Shown piece after piece: positions 7,710-15,914 of a stretch of DNA of 28,809 bases; position 1 is the stretch's first letter; the number at the start of each line of letters is the position of its first letter. Both the position numbers and the translations under genes were made by a program. This DNA comes from JADKIH01 sp043747595 (GTDB lineage: Bacteria; Bacteroidota; Bacteroidia; AKYH767-A; 2013-40CM-41-45). Location of the stretch: assembly GCA_043747595.1 (NCBI GenBank), contig JAYTOX010000039.1, positions 1 through 28,809 of the forward strand, written 5' to 3'. The notes beneath the pieces were generated by a model, which saw nothing but the letters and a program-made list of their open reading frames with translations, ran no database searches and was not told where the DNA came from.

Positions 7710-8155
7710 AAAATATTTTAACCCCCTTTTTAAGATTTCTATTTTTAAGCTATGGTTATTTAATCATAACTTTTAAGCTTTTCAATTTTAATTATGATTG
7801 GATGTAAGTTAGCAATAATGAATAGCAATATACATTTAAAACTGAATCACACTATTACTTCTGAAAATTTCAATTAGTAGTTTTATTCTTTCAGTGTTTA
7901 TTAAAATAATATACAATACTTAAAAACGTCCAAAATAATTATAATAAAAAATTCAATGCAATTGCACTCAATTTCCAGAGCCATCTTAATGAAAAAAACG
8001 AATAGACATTATTTCCGAAATTTCCAGAGGAGCTACGGACTTTTGCCTCTTTTCTGCTACATTTTCAAATAAGGAAAATCAACCCTTTCCTTTTTTTGAA
8101 CATTACACGCTTCCTCCCCTCATTTTTCCTATATTCGTCACCCAAACTGACCTCT
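7710..8155. promoter_or_regulatory. Divergent intergenic region (446 bp), presumed promoters
   Basis: It separates the minus-strand MORN-like gene from the plus-strand SusC gene, so it should hold two divergent promoters. AATTTCCAGAG occurs twice in the same orientation (7970-7980 and 8019-8029, 49 bp apart), which might be an activator site. A TACATTTT at 8058 resembles the Bacteroidota -7 element TAnnTTTG but is not exact. No small gene is visible. Confidence 0.35.
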
Positions 8156-11100
8156 ATGCGGAAAAATTTTACGCTCTCAATAATTACCTTCTTTTTCTTT
8201 TTTATAAATGCAAAAGCTCAAGACATCCATGTTATAGGAAATGTTAAGTCGACTGATGGCGAAGTGTTGCCATTCTTAACTATTAATGTTAATAGCAGCA
8301 CGAAAGCAACAGCCACCGATATTAATGGAAATTACAAACTGGAAAATCTTTTAGTAACCGATACTTTACATTTTCGTTTTATCGGTTATGTTTCTCAAGC
8401 AATCGTAGTAGGAAACAGAACAATTATAAACGTACTACTTGAGGTTAAAACACAAGAGCTAAACGAAGTTGTTGTAACTGCTTTAGGAGTGAACCGGCAA
8501 AAGCGAGAGCTTGGATATTCTACTGAAAAAATTGGCGGCGATGAAATTACTCAATCAGGCTCTCCCAATATTTTGAATGCACTCACAGGAAAAGTTTCCG
8601 GAGTTCAAATTTCAAATCCTGATGGTGTAGATGGAGGAACAACACGAATCACTATTCGTGGAAATAATAATATCTCCGGCAAGAACCAGCCACTAATAGT
8701 TGTCGATGGAGTGCCAATGAATAACGATCCGGGCCTCACCGACATTGGTAGAGGAAGAGATTGGGGTTCTGCTATCAATAATATTAATGCGTATGATATT
8801 GAAAGTAGCACAATATTAAAAGGTGGCGCCGGTTCTGCACTCTATGGCGCAAGAGGTGCGAATGGTGTTATCCTTATCACAACAAAAAAAGGTCATCAAC
8901 AAAAAGGTATTGGCGTAACGTATAATCTCAATTATAAAATTACTACTCCTTATCGTTATCGCGACGTTCAAAATACCTATGGTGGTGGTGCTCCATCAAC
9001 ATCATATTCCACTCCAGCATTGGAATTAGGCGCCGATAACATTCCTATCTTCCCTTTGCTCTCCACTGATCCGGAATTTGGTTATCCGGGGTCTTCTGTA
9101 TCTTGGGGACCAAAAATGTTAGGGCAAACTATTCGATGGTGGGACGGAAACTTGCGTCATTGGTCGCCACAACCGGATAATTTAAAACTACCATTTCAAA
9201 ATGGTCATGTTGTTACTCACAATATTTCCGCTGAAGGTGGCGGTGAAGTTGGAACAATGCGTTTGTCAATTTCACAAACAAACAACACGCCTATAGTTCA
9301 TAATAGTAAGTTCGACCAAACAACGATCAACACCAATTCTACACTCAAAGTTTCCGACAAAGTAAGTTTGAATCTTGCGGCATCGTATGTTGACTATCAC
9401 CGTTTGAATAGTCCATTGCTTGGCGAAGATCCTGAATCATTTAATAAAGGTTTGCTTTACTCTTGGCCACGTAGCTATCAAGGAGTCGATTTGCAATACA
9501 ATCAACTGAGTGATGGAACACGTAATCCGCAAGATGGTTTTCCTTATTTATACATCGACAAATATTTGTGGTGGAAATATTACAATAATAACACAACACT
9601 TGACCGTTCTAAATTACTAGGTGGATTAACATTGAATTATACCATCACTCCATGGCTAACATTTGTTGGTCGCACAGGAATCGATTACACGCTCGATGAA
9701 TATCAATCGAAAAACAAACCGGCCGACTTAATCGGTTTGCTTGATGGATATTATGCTGAGTCAAATCAGAAAGACAAAAGCTTAAACAGCGATTTTTTGT
9801 TTAGTGCTAAAAAGGAAAAAATATTTAATTCAAATGTAAATGTAAACTTTAGTGTAGGTGGTTCAACGTGGAATAGAGACATGCATAGTTTAAGTGGACA
9901 CTCAGGAACTTGGTACTATCCGAATTATTATAGTCTTCTTAACTATACCCCTACCGTTTATGGACAAGATTCAAGCGGAAACATAACCGTTGTTCAAGCG
10001 GGTGATGAACAAAGCAAGCTTATTCCTGTCAATTCTTTTTACAAGAAAAAAATAAACTCCATTTATTCATTTGCTAATCTATCTTATAAAAACTATTTGT
10101 TTTTAGAATTAACAGGAAGAAACGATTGGTCGTCCACTCTTCCATCTAATGCCAACAGTTATTTTTATCCGGGAGCATCGGTGAGTTATGTCGCTTCAGA
10201 TGCATTAAAAATAAAAAACAAATGGCTGAGCTATTGCAAAGTAAGAGGCGGTGCAGCACAAACAGCTACAGATACAGATCCTTATCAAACAGAATTTTAT
10301 TATGCAACATCACTCTTCGGTGGCGATCAATCATCTTCGTTTCCGTCAGTGATCCCTCCTATTGCATTAATACCACAACGAGTAAATTCCTACGAAGTTG
10401 GAACTAATCTAGGATTCTTCGATGATAAAATTGTTGTTGATTTTACTTATTACTACAAATACTCCGTTGATCAAATCATTAAAACGCCGTTACCCTTTTC
10501 TGCCGGAACATCGGCTGCAGTAATAAATGTAGGAGCACTTTCGAATCGCGGTATTGAATTATTGATCAATGCTACTGTTCATCAAACAAAAGATCTTATA
10601 ATAAAAACCGGATTTAATCTGACTCGAAACAGAAATCGTGTAGAGAGTCTAGGCAATTATGCAAACACATACATTCTTGCCGATATCTGGGGAGAAAATG
10701 GTCCGCAGATGGCCTTACATCAAGGCGACGATTTCGGAACAATAGTAGGCTGGGATTATGTTTACAAAAATGGCCAACCGGTAGTTAGCGACGACGGAAA
10801 AAAATATTTGATCACTGACGAAAGAAAACCAATTGGAAATTCTTCGCCACATTTTTTAGCAGGATGGACGACAGAAATTAAATATAAAAATTTTGCACTG
10901 CATACATTGGTAGATACTAAATGGGGTGGCGATATGTATTCAGGAACTTATGTTACCAGTCTTCAATCAGGTCAAAGTCCGCAGACACTTAGTGAACGTG
11001 ACGGAGGAGGACTGCCATTCACAGATGCATCAGGAACTACAACTAATTCGGGAGTAATTCTTCCGGGTGTTCATGCAGATGGTAGTGCGAATACAACTAT

Positions 11101-11425
11101 TGTTCATTATTACTATAAATATTTACCGAATGCAGGTGGATGGGGACATTTTCTTTCAAAGCCCGGAATTGTAGAAGACACCTGGGTAAAGATGCGCGAA
11201 ATAAGTTTAGTCTATACATTACCTAAAAAATTAATCGGGAAATTAAAATTATTTCAAGAGCTTTCATTTTCATTTACCGGAAGAGATTTGTTTTATTTCT
11301 ACACCACCGTTCCTGATCATATTAATCCGGAAGGCTTAATGGGTGCAGGAGATGCGCAAGGTTTTGAATGGGCTTCGCTACCGGGAGTTCGTTCATTTGC
11401 ATTTGGTATAAGTGCTAAATTTTAA
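8156..11425 (+). CDS. SusC/RagA-family TonB-linked outer membrane protein
   Basis: I start at ATG 8156 (1089 residues), which puts a signal peptide ending in A-K-A-Q at residues 1-22; the frame extends upstream only to a TTG. Residues about 24-100 form a carboxypeptidase regulatory-like beta-sandwich (G-N-V-K-S-T-D-G, D-I-N-G-N-Y). Next are L-N-E-V-V-V-T-A-L-G (about 102-111) and a TonB plug with I-R-G-N-N-N, V-V-D-G-V-P-M-N and Y-G-A-R-G-A-N-G-V-I. The remainder is a large barrel ending in an aromatic/basic strand. SusC proteins import ligands handed over by a partner SusD lid, using TonB energy. The SusD partner starts 13 bp after this stop. The downstream PNGase F-like gene hints at a glycoprotein or glycopeptide substrate, but that is inference. 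Confidence 0.95.
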   Translation: MRKNFTLSIITFFFFFINAKAQDIHVIGNVKSTDGEVLPFLTINVNSSTKATATDINGNYKLENLLVTDTLHFRFIGYVSQAIVVGNRTIINVLLEVKTQELNEVVVTALGVNRQKRELGYSTEKIGGDEITQSGSPNILNALTGKVSGVQISNPDGVDGGTTRITIRGNNNISGKNQPLIVVDGVPMNNDPGLTDIGRGRDWGSAINNINAYDIESSTILKGGAGSALYGARGANGVILITTKKGHQQKGIGVTYNLNYKITTPYRYRDVQNTYGGGAPSTSYSTPALELGADNIPIFPLLSTDPEFGYPGSSVSWGPKMLGQTIRWWDGNLRHWSPQPDNLKLPFQNGHVVTHNISAEGGGEVGTMRLSISQTNNTPIVHNSKFDQTTINTNSTLKVSDKVSLNLAASYVDYHRLNSPLLGEDPESFNKGLLYSWPRSYQGVDLQYNQLSDGTRNPQDGFPYLYIDKYLWWKYYNNNTTLDRSKLLGGLTLNYTITPWLTFVGRTGIDYTLDEYQSKNKPADLIGLLDGYYAESNQKDKSLNSDFLFSAKKEKIFNSNVNVNFSVGGSTWNRDMHSLSGHSGTWYYPNYYSLLNYTPTVYGQDSSGNITVVQAGDEQSKLIPVNSFYKKKINSIYSFANLSYKNYLFLELTGRNDWSSTLPSNANSYFYPGASVSYVASDALKIKNKWLSYCKVRGGAAQTATDTDPYQTEFYYATSLFGGDQSSSFPSVIPPIALIPQRVNSYEVGTNLGFFDDKIVVDFTYYYKYSVDQIIKTPLPFSAGTSAAVINVGALSNRGIELLINATVHQTKDLIIKTGFNLTRNRNRVESLGNYANTYILADIWGENGPQMALHQGDDFGTIVGWDYVYKNGQPVVSDDGKKYLITDERKPIGNSSPHFLAGWTTEIKYKNFALHTLVDTKWGGDMYSGTYVTSLQSGQSPQTLSERDGGGLPFTDASGTTTNSGVILPGVHADGSANTTIVHYYYKYLPNAGGWGHFLSKPGIVEDTWVKMREISLVYTLPKKLIGKLKLFQELSFSFTGRDLFYFYTTVPDHINPEGLMGAGDAQGFEWASLPGVRSFAFGISAKF

Positions 11426-11438
11426 TTGTAGAAAGATC

Positions 11439-13058
11439 ATGAAAATAAAATATACGCTATTTATTATTTTAACAGGAACCATTATATTCTCTTCCTGCAA
11501 AAAAGATTTTGAAGAGATCAATAAAAATCCGAACGGATTTACAACGGCCAGTGATGGGGCGCTCTTCAACGGCGTACTCTCTTCTATGAAGTCGGGCTGG
11601 AATGAGCAGCTCTATGTAAACAATTCTGTGTTGTATAAAGAGACACAACAAGCTTCACTTTCTCAAGTACGATGGAACAATTATTCGATAGGCACAGAAG
11701 AGATTTGGTCGAATTATTATACAGCACTTCCAAATTTACGCGAACTGGAACATCGTTGGAGTTCTCTTGACACAAGTAACCACTATGTACAAAACATGAT
11801 GGCAATGGAAAAAATAGTTTTAGCCTATAAGACATTTAAACTAACAGATCTCTTCGGCGACATTCCTTTTTCTGAAGCCGGCTACGGGTATCTCGATGCA
11901 AGCAAATTACATCCGGCATTTGATTCGCAAGAAAGTATCTACAAAAAATTATTATCAGAACTGGATTGGGCCGCGAATCATATTGATGTAACAGCAAACA
12001 ATCAAGACCCATACTCGACTTTTAAAAATTTCGACAATTTATTTTTCGGCAATTTACTCAAGTGGAAAAAATTTGCCAACTCTTTGCGTTTACGTTATGC
12101 TATGAGAATGGTGAATAGAGAGCCTATTCTTGCAGGACAAATAGTAAGAGACATCATCGTAAATTTCAAACCTGTTTTTGGTGTGACTGAATTTGGTCAG
12201 TTGAACGACAATCCTACTGAAAGCGCCTTACTTTACCCTTATCAACTAGGGTATAAAAATGAAAGCAAAGGCTGGTCGTTTAATCAATCAAAAGATTTAC
12301 GCCTTGGCAGTACGATGTGGAAATTATTTTCTTCAAACGATAGTACTAGCGGCAGCGGAATTTTTGACCCACGTGCATTTTATTTTTTCGAGACAAATAA
12401 TATAAACAAATGGGTAGCGTATCCCAACAACCCACCATCAGGTTTAGTACCTGACGGCGGAATTCCTTATGAATACCAGCGCGATGTTGCATATTCTATT
12501 AAAGGTTCAGGATGTTTATATTCTCCTTTCAATTACTATTTAGTTCGCGATATGGATTATGTACCAGATGTATTGATAACAGGGGCAGAAGTTCTTTTCT
12601 TGCGTGCGGAAGCTTACATGCGAGGAATTGGTGTACCACAAGATGCCGGACAAGCAGGGACGGAATTTCTAGGTGGTGTTCAATTCTCAATTGATTTTTG
12701 GGAACATATTATGACAAATTCTAAACTACCTACGGGTATTCCATTTGCAACAAATATTTCTGTACCATCAAATGTGAATTTCATTTCACTGCAAAATAAT
12801 CTCAACTATTTTTTATTGAATCAATCCGAACAGTTGAATATGATTTACGCACAGAGCTGGGTAGATTTTATTATGCAACCACAACAAGCATTTGCACTTA
12901 CAAGAAGAACAAATACAACTCCTCGCGATGGCGCAGCTTTGGCTGTTTACCGTTTCCCGATACCTCTTAAAGAAGCTTCTTACAACCTTGGCAACTGGCA
13001 AAATGCTTATAGCGGTTCAGGAGATGGACTTTTGACGAAGATATGGTGGATGAATTAA
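11439..13058 (+). CDS. SusD/RagB-family nutrient-binding lipoprotein (SusD-like_2 type)
   Basis: The start is ATG 11439 (539 residues). An upstream GTG in the frame overlaps the end of the SusC gene and is less likely. The signal ends in F-S-S-C20 followed by K-K-D, a lipobox plus charged residues typical of surface lipoproteins in this phylum. The mature protein carries the SusD-like helical pattern, including E-E-I-N-K-N-P-N-G-F at the front, A-Y-K-T-F-K-L-T-D-L-F-G-D-I-P-F-S-E-A and L-R-L-R-Y-A-M-R-M. These fit the SusD-like_2 family (PF12771). It forms the lid over the SusC barrel and captures the substrate. It is translationally close to SusC (13-bp gap). A palindrome lies directly after the stop. 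Confidence 0.93.
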   Translation: MKIKYTLFIILTGTIIFSSCKKDFEEINKNPNGFTTASDGALFNGVLSSMKSGWNEQLYVNNSVLYKETQQASLSQVRWNNYSIGTEEIWSNYYTALPNLRELEHRWSSLDTSNHYVQNMMAMEKIVLAYKTFKLTDLFGDIPFSEAGYGYLDASKLHPAFDSQESIYKKLLSELDWAANHIDVTANNQDPYSTFKNFDNLFFGNLLKWKKFANSLRLRYAMRMVNREPILAGQIVRDIIVNFKPVFGVTEFGQLNDNPTESALLYPYQLGYKNESKGWSFNQSKDLRLGSTMWKLFSSNDSTSGSGIFDPRAFYFFETNNINKWVAYPNNPPSGLVPDGGIPYEYQRDVAYSIKGSGCLYSPFNYYLVRDMDYVPDVLITGAEVLFLRAEAYMRGIGVPQDAGQAGTEFLGGVQFSIDFWEHIMTNSKLPTGIPFATNISVPSNVNFISLQNNLNYFLLNQSEQLNMIYAQSWVDFIMQPQQAFALTRRTNTTPRDGAALAVYRFPIPLKEASYNLGNWQNAYSGSGDGLLTKIWWMN

Positions 13059-13096
13059 TTTTCATTGCCTGCCCCTTCAGGGGCAGGCAATGAAAA
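13059..13096. repeat. Palindromic element after SusD (single copy, TTCA orientation)
   Basis: Arms TTTTCATTGCCTGCCCCT (13059-13076) and AGGGGCAGGCAATGAAAA (13079-13096) are perfect complements around TC. It begins at the base after the SusD stop codon. It belongs to the same family as the elements at 15695 and 18897-19249, but the centre reads CCTTCAGG instead of CCTGAAGG, meaning the opposite orientation. It probably acts as a terminator or mRNA-stabilising hairpin. Confidence 0.85.
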
Positions 13097-13189
13097 ATGA
13101 TTGATAGAAATTATTAACTTCGTCACTCTTGAGCTACCTCAGCTGCTACATTTATATTAACAATAGAAACTACTAACCATAAATAAAAA

Positions 13190-15688
13190 ATGAAACACAT
13201 TTACCAATCAATCCAATTGTTCTTAGTGCTCTTCTTCGCAATGAACACGAACACTATTAATGCACAATCAAATCAATACCTCGATTTTGATGGTGTTGAT
13301 GATTATGTTAATGTAACGAATGCTTCTACGTTAATTGCAGGTTCTAATGCAATTTCAATTACAGGATGGTTTTACGACAATCAACTTTCGTATGGTCAAG
13401 GTATGATGGGATTCAGAGGTACTGCCGGTGGATTTTATATGATTGAATTGAACAATGGGTCTATTGAATGTCGATTGTTAAATTCTGCAGGCACACTTTA
13501 TACTTTCAACGCACCCAATTTTACAATCGTACCTCAAGTATGGCAACACTATGCTTGGATTTATAATGGCTCAACAATCGCTTTATACTTAAATGGAAAT
13601 TTAGTTGGTAGTTCAGCCGCTGCAGGAACAATTAATAGCGCTTCTATTCCATTTGCAATTGGAAAAAGTTTATTGAGCGGTTTTAATTTTATTTATGGCG
13701 GTGATGTAGACGAAGTTTCTGTTTGGAATAAAGCATTGACTCAAACAGAAATTCAAACAATGATGACGAATGAATTAGTAGGGACTGAACCAAATTTAAA
13801 ATTATATTACAAATTCAACCAAGGTGTTCCTGCAGGAAATAATACAAGTATTTCTAGTCTTGCAACTGCAATAAATTCTCCAACTTACGATGGTACACTT
13901 TTAAATTTTGCATTGAATGGTCCAACTTCGAATTTCAACGGTACACTCAACACAAGTTTCCAAGCTATTTCTTTTCCACAAATTACAACTCAACTTACAA
14001 CAGCCGCTCCCTTTCAATTAATGGCTGCTGCATCTTCAGGCTTACCGGTTTCATTCAGTGTTGAATCGGGTCCTGCTACATTGAACAACGATATTATTAC
14101 TCTCACCGGTGCCGGCCCGGTGAGCATCAGAGCGAGTCAATTAGGAAATGGAACGTACGATTCTGCAACTTCAATTGTGAATACGTTTATGGTAGTTGAC
14201 CCGGCGTTGAATTCTCCTAACATTGAAGCTCGGAATCCGGTTGATGGTGCCGATGTTTACATGCCATCGCTTTCAACTGTTCAACTTGCAGCTCTAGTCA
14301 ACATAGATTATCCAGGATTGTTCACAGTACAAAGTGTTGCCTTCAGTGTGAATGGACAAAACGTTGTTACCGATTCTTATGGCAACGGACATTACACTGC
14401 TCTTTGGACACCTACTGCTTATGGCCCACATACTATTCAAATAACTTCTGTAAGTAATTACGGTGCCACCAATACGCTCACTTTAAACGTAAATGTTGTT
14501 CAGTCTGTTAATGACATTACGAACCAAACTGCCTTCAGTGGGATTTGGCTCAACACTGACACCAGCTCAACTACTCGCGACGGAATTCTTCCATCGTATG
14601 TTGGGGCATTTGACACAATCATTGCACATTTAATTATTACATGTCCAGCAGGTGGCTGCGGACCTTATGATCGTGTTGCAAGTATAGAAGCTAAAGGACA
14701 CGACGGACAATGGTTCGAGATTATTCGTTATGTAACTCCATTTGGTGTTGCATGTTCACATCAAATAAATGTTGCGGATTATATGTCGCTGCTTCAAGGT
14801 AAAGTAACTTTCAGAGCTAATTGTACTACATTAGATAATGGATTTGTATTTCAGTTGAAATTTGATTTCAAAGCCGGAGCTCCGCAATATAAATACAGCA
14901 GTGTGAAAAAAGTTTGGAAAGATGTTTATCCTTTTGGCGACTATGCAAATCTGCAACCGGTGCCATCTTTCACATACAACTTTCCGGATCATGCAATTGC
15001 TGCTAAATTAAAATTAGTAAGCACAGGTCATGGTTGGGGATCTTTAAACACCGGCAATGCTGCTGAGTTCTATGATGCAACTCACGCAGTATTTGTGAAT
15101 GGTGTCAATACTTTTTCTCAACACAACTGGAAAACATGTAATCCAAATCCGGATGCATGTTCGCCGCAAAGTGGCACATGGACGTACAATCGTGCAGGCT
15201 GGTGCCCTGGATCTATTGCTCCACCATTTGATTATGACATGACGCCTTACGTAAGTAATCAAAATTTGAATATGCAATACCAATTCTTTACAGGCTATGT
15301 AGATCAGTGTCATCCAAACAATCCGAGTTGTGTTACAGGAACAACGTGTACAGATTGCAGCGATGGATATAATCCGATACTTGATGTGAATGCAAATCTT
15401 ATTATTTTTTATGATTCAGCAATTACACTGAATGTAAAAGAGCCTGACTATATCGGATTTGCAATTTATCCAAATCCAACAGCAGGATTTGTAACAATTA
15501 ATTCAAATGGCAAATCGAATCAAAACTATACTGTCGCTATTTACAATATGATTGGAGAATTAGAACGTCAATTTATTTGGACAGGCGATCGTCGATCAGT
15601 AGACTTAACGACTCTTGCTAAAGGAATCTATAATGTAAGAGTAACGAACGGCCGCACGAGTGAATTTAAAAAGCTTGTGGTTGAATAA
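13190..15688 (+). CDS. Secreted LamG/Ig protein with peptide-N-glycosidase F-like domain and T9SS sorting domain
   Basis: 832 residues. The signal peptide ends at N-A-Q26. Residues about 28-250 are a LamG/concanavalin-like jelly roll (D-F-D-G-V-D-D-Y-V, D-E-V-S-V-W-N-K-A-L-T). Residues about 265-437 hold two Ig-like regions. Residues about 440-742 align by eye with Elizabethkingia PNGase F: C-P-x-x-x-C-x-x-x-D-R, W-F/Y-E-I-x-R-x-x-T-P, Y-K-Y-S, G-W-G, A-E at 625-626, T-H and N-R-A-G-W-C-P-G. PNGase F releases N-glycans from Asn. D494 matches catalytic D60 and E626 matches E206, but the E118 position appears to be N544, so activity is uncertain. The sorting domain starts at Y760-P-N-P. It lies 131 bp after SusD and is bracketed by palindromes. 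Confidence 0.85.
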   Translation: MKHIYQSIQLFLVLFFAMNTNTINAQSNQYLDFDGVDDYVNVTNASTLIAGSNAISITGWFYDNQLSYGQGMMGFRGTAGGFYMIELNNGSIECRLLNSAGTLYTFNAPNFTIVPQVWQHYAWIYNGSTIALYLNGNLVGSSAAAGTINSASIPFAIGKSLLSGFNFIYGGDVDEVSVWNKALTQTEIQTMMTNELVGTEPNLKLYYKFNQGVPAGNNTSISSLATAINSPTYDGTLLNFALNGPTSNFNGTLNTSFQAISFPQITTQLTTAAPFQLMAAASSGLPVSFSVESGPATLNNDIITLTGAGPVSIRASQLGNGTYDSATSIVNTFMVVDPALNSPNIEARNPVDGADVYMPSLSTVQLAALVNIDYPGLFTVQSVAFSVNGQNVVTDSYGNGHYTALWTPTAYGPHTIQITSVSNYGATNTLTLNVNVVQSVNDITNQTAFSGIWLNTDTSSTTRDGILPSYVGAFDTIIAHLIITCPAGGCGPYDRVASIEAKGHDGQWFEIIRYVTPFGVACSHQINVADYMSLLQGKVTFRANCTTLDNGFVFQLKFDFKAGAPQYKYSSVKKVWKDVYPFGDYANLQPVPSFTYNFPDHAIAAKLKLVSTGHGWGSLNTGNAAEFYDATHAVFVNGVNTFSQHNWKTCNPNPDACSPQSGTWTYNRAGWCPGSIAPPFDYDMTPYVSNQNLNMQYQFFTGYVDQCHPNNPSCVTGTTCTDCSDGYNPILDVNANLIIFYDSAITLNVKEPDYIGFAIYPNPTAGFVTINSNGKSNQNYTVAIYNMIGELERQFIWTGDRRSVDLTTLAKGIYNVRVTNGRTSEFKKLVVE

Positions 15689-15694
15689 TTATTT

Positions 15695-15728
15695 TTCATT
15701 GCCATGCCCTGAAGGGCATGGCAATGAA
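15695..15728. repeat. Palindromic element after the PNGase F-like gene (single copy)
   Basis: TTCATTGCCATGCCCT (15695-15710) and AGGGCATGGCAATGAA (15713-15728) pair perfectly around GA, 6 bp after the stop. It is followed by GATTTGATTGATTTTTTTT, which resembles the spacer of the tandem array downstream. One likely role is transcription termination or 3'-end protection. Confidence 0.85.
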
Positions 15729-15914
15729 GATTTGATTGATTTTTTTTAAATAATTTGACAATATGAAACAATGTTTTTTACTCAAACCCGTTTTAAGATT
15801 TTAGCTTTCCAATTAATACTTTAATAATTAATTATCGTATACTTAAGAAAACAAAGTAAATTGCATTCTTAACTTTACGTCTCTTTCCTTTTTTTATATT
15901 AAATAATTAGAAAC

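Noticed and set aside
8096..8155. N-terminal extension of the SusC gene from a TTG
   Set aside because: The ATG at 8156 gives a clean signal peptide, while the extension is untypical sequence with no start-site support.
11412..11438. GTG start of the SusD gene overlapping SusC
   Set aside because: ATG 11439 puts the lipobox at the expected residue 20.
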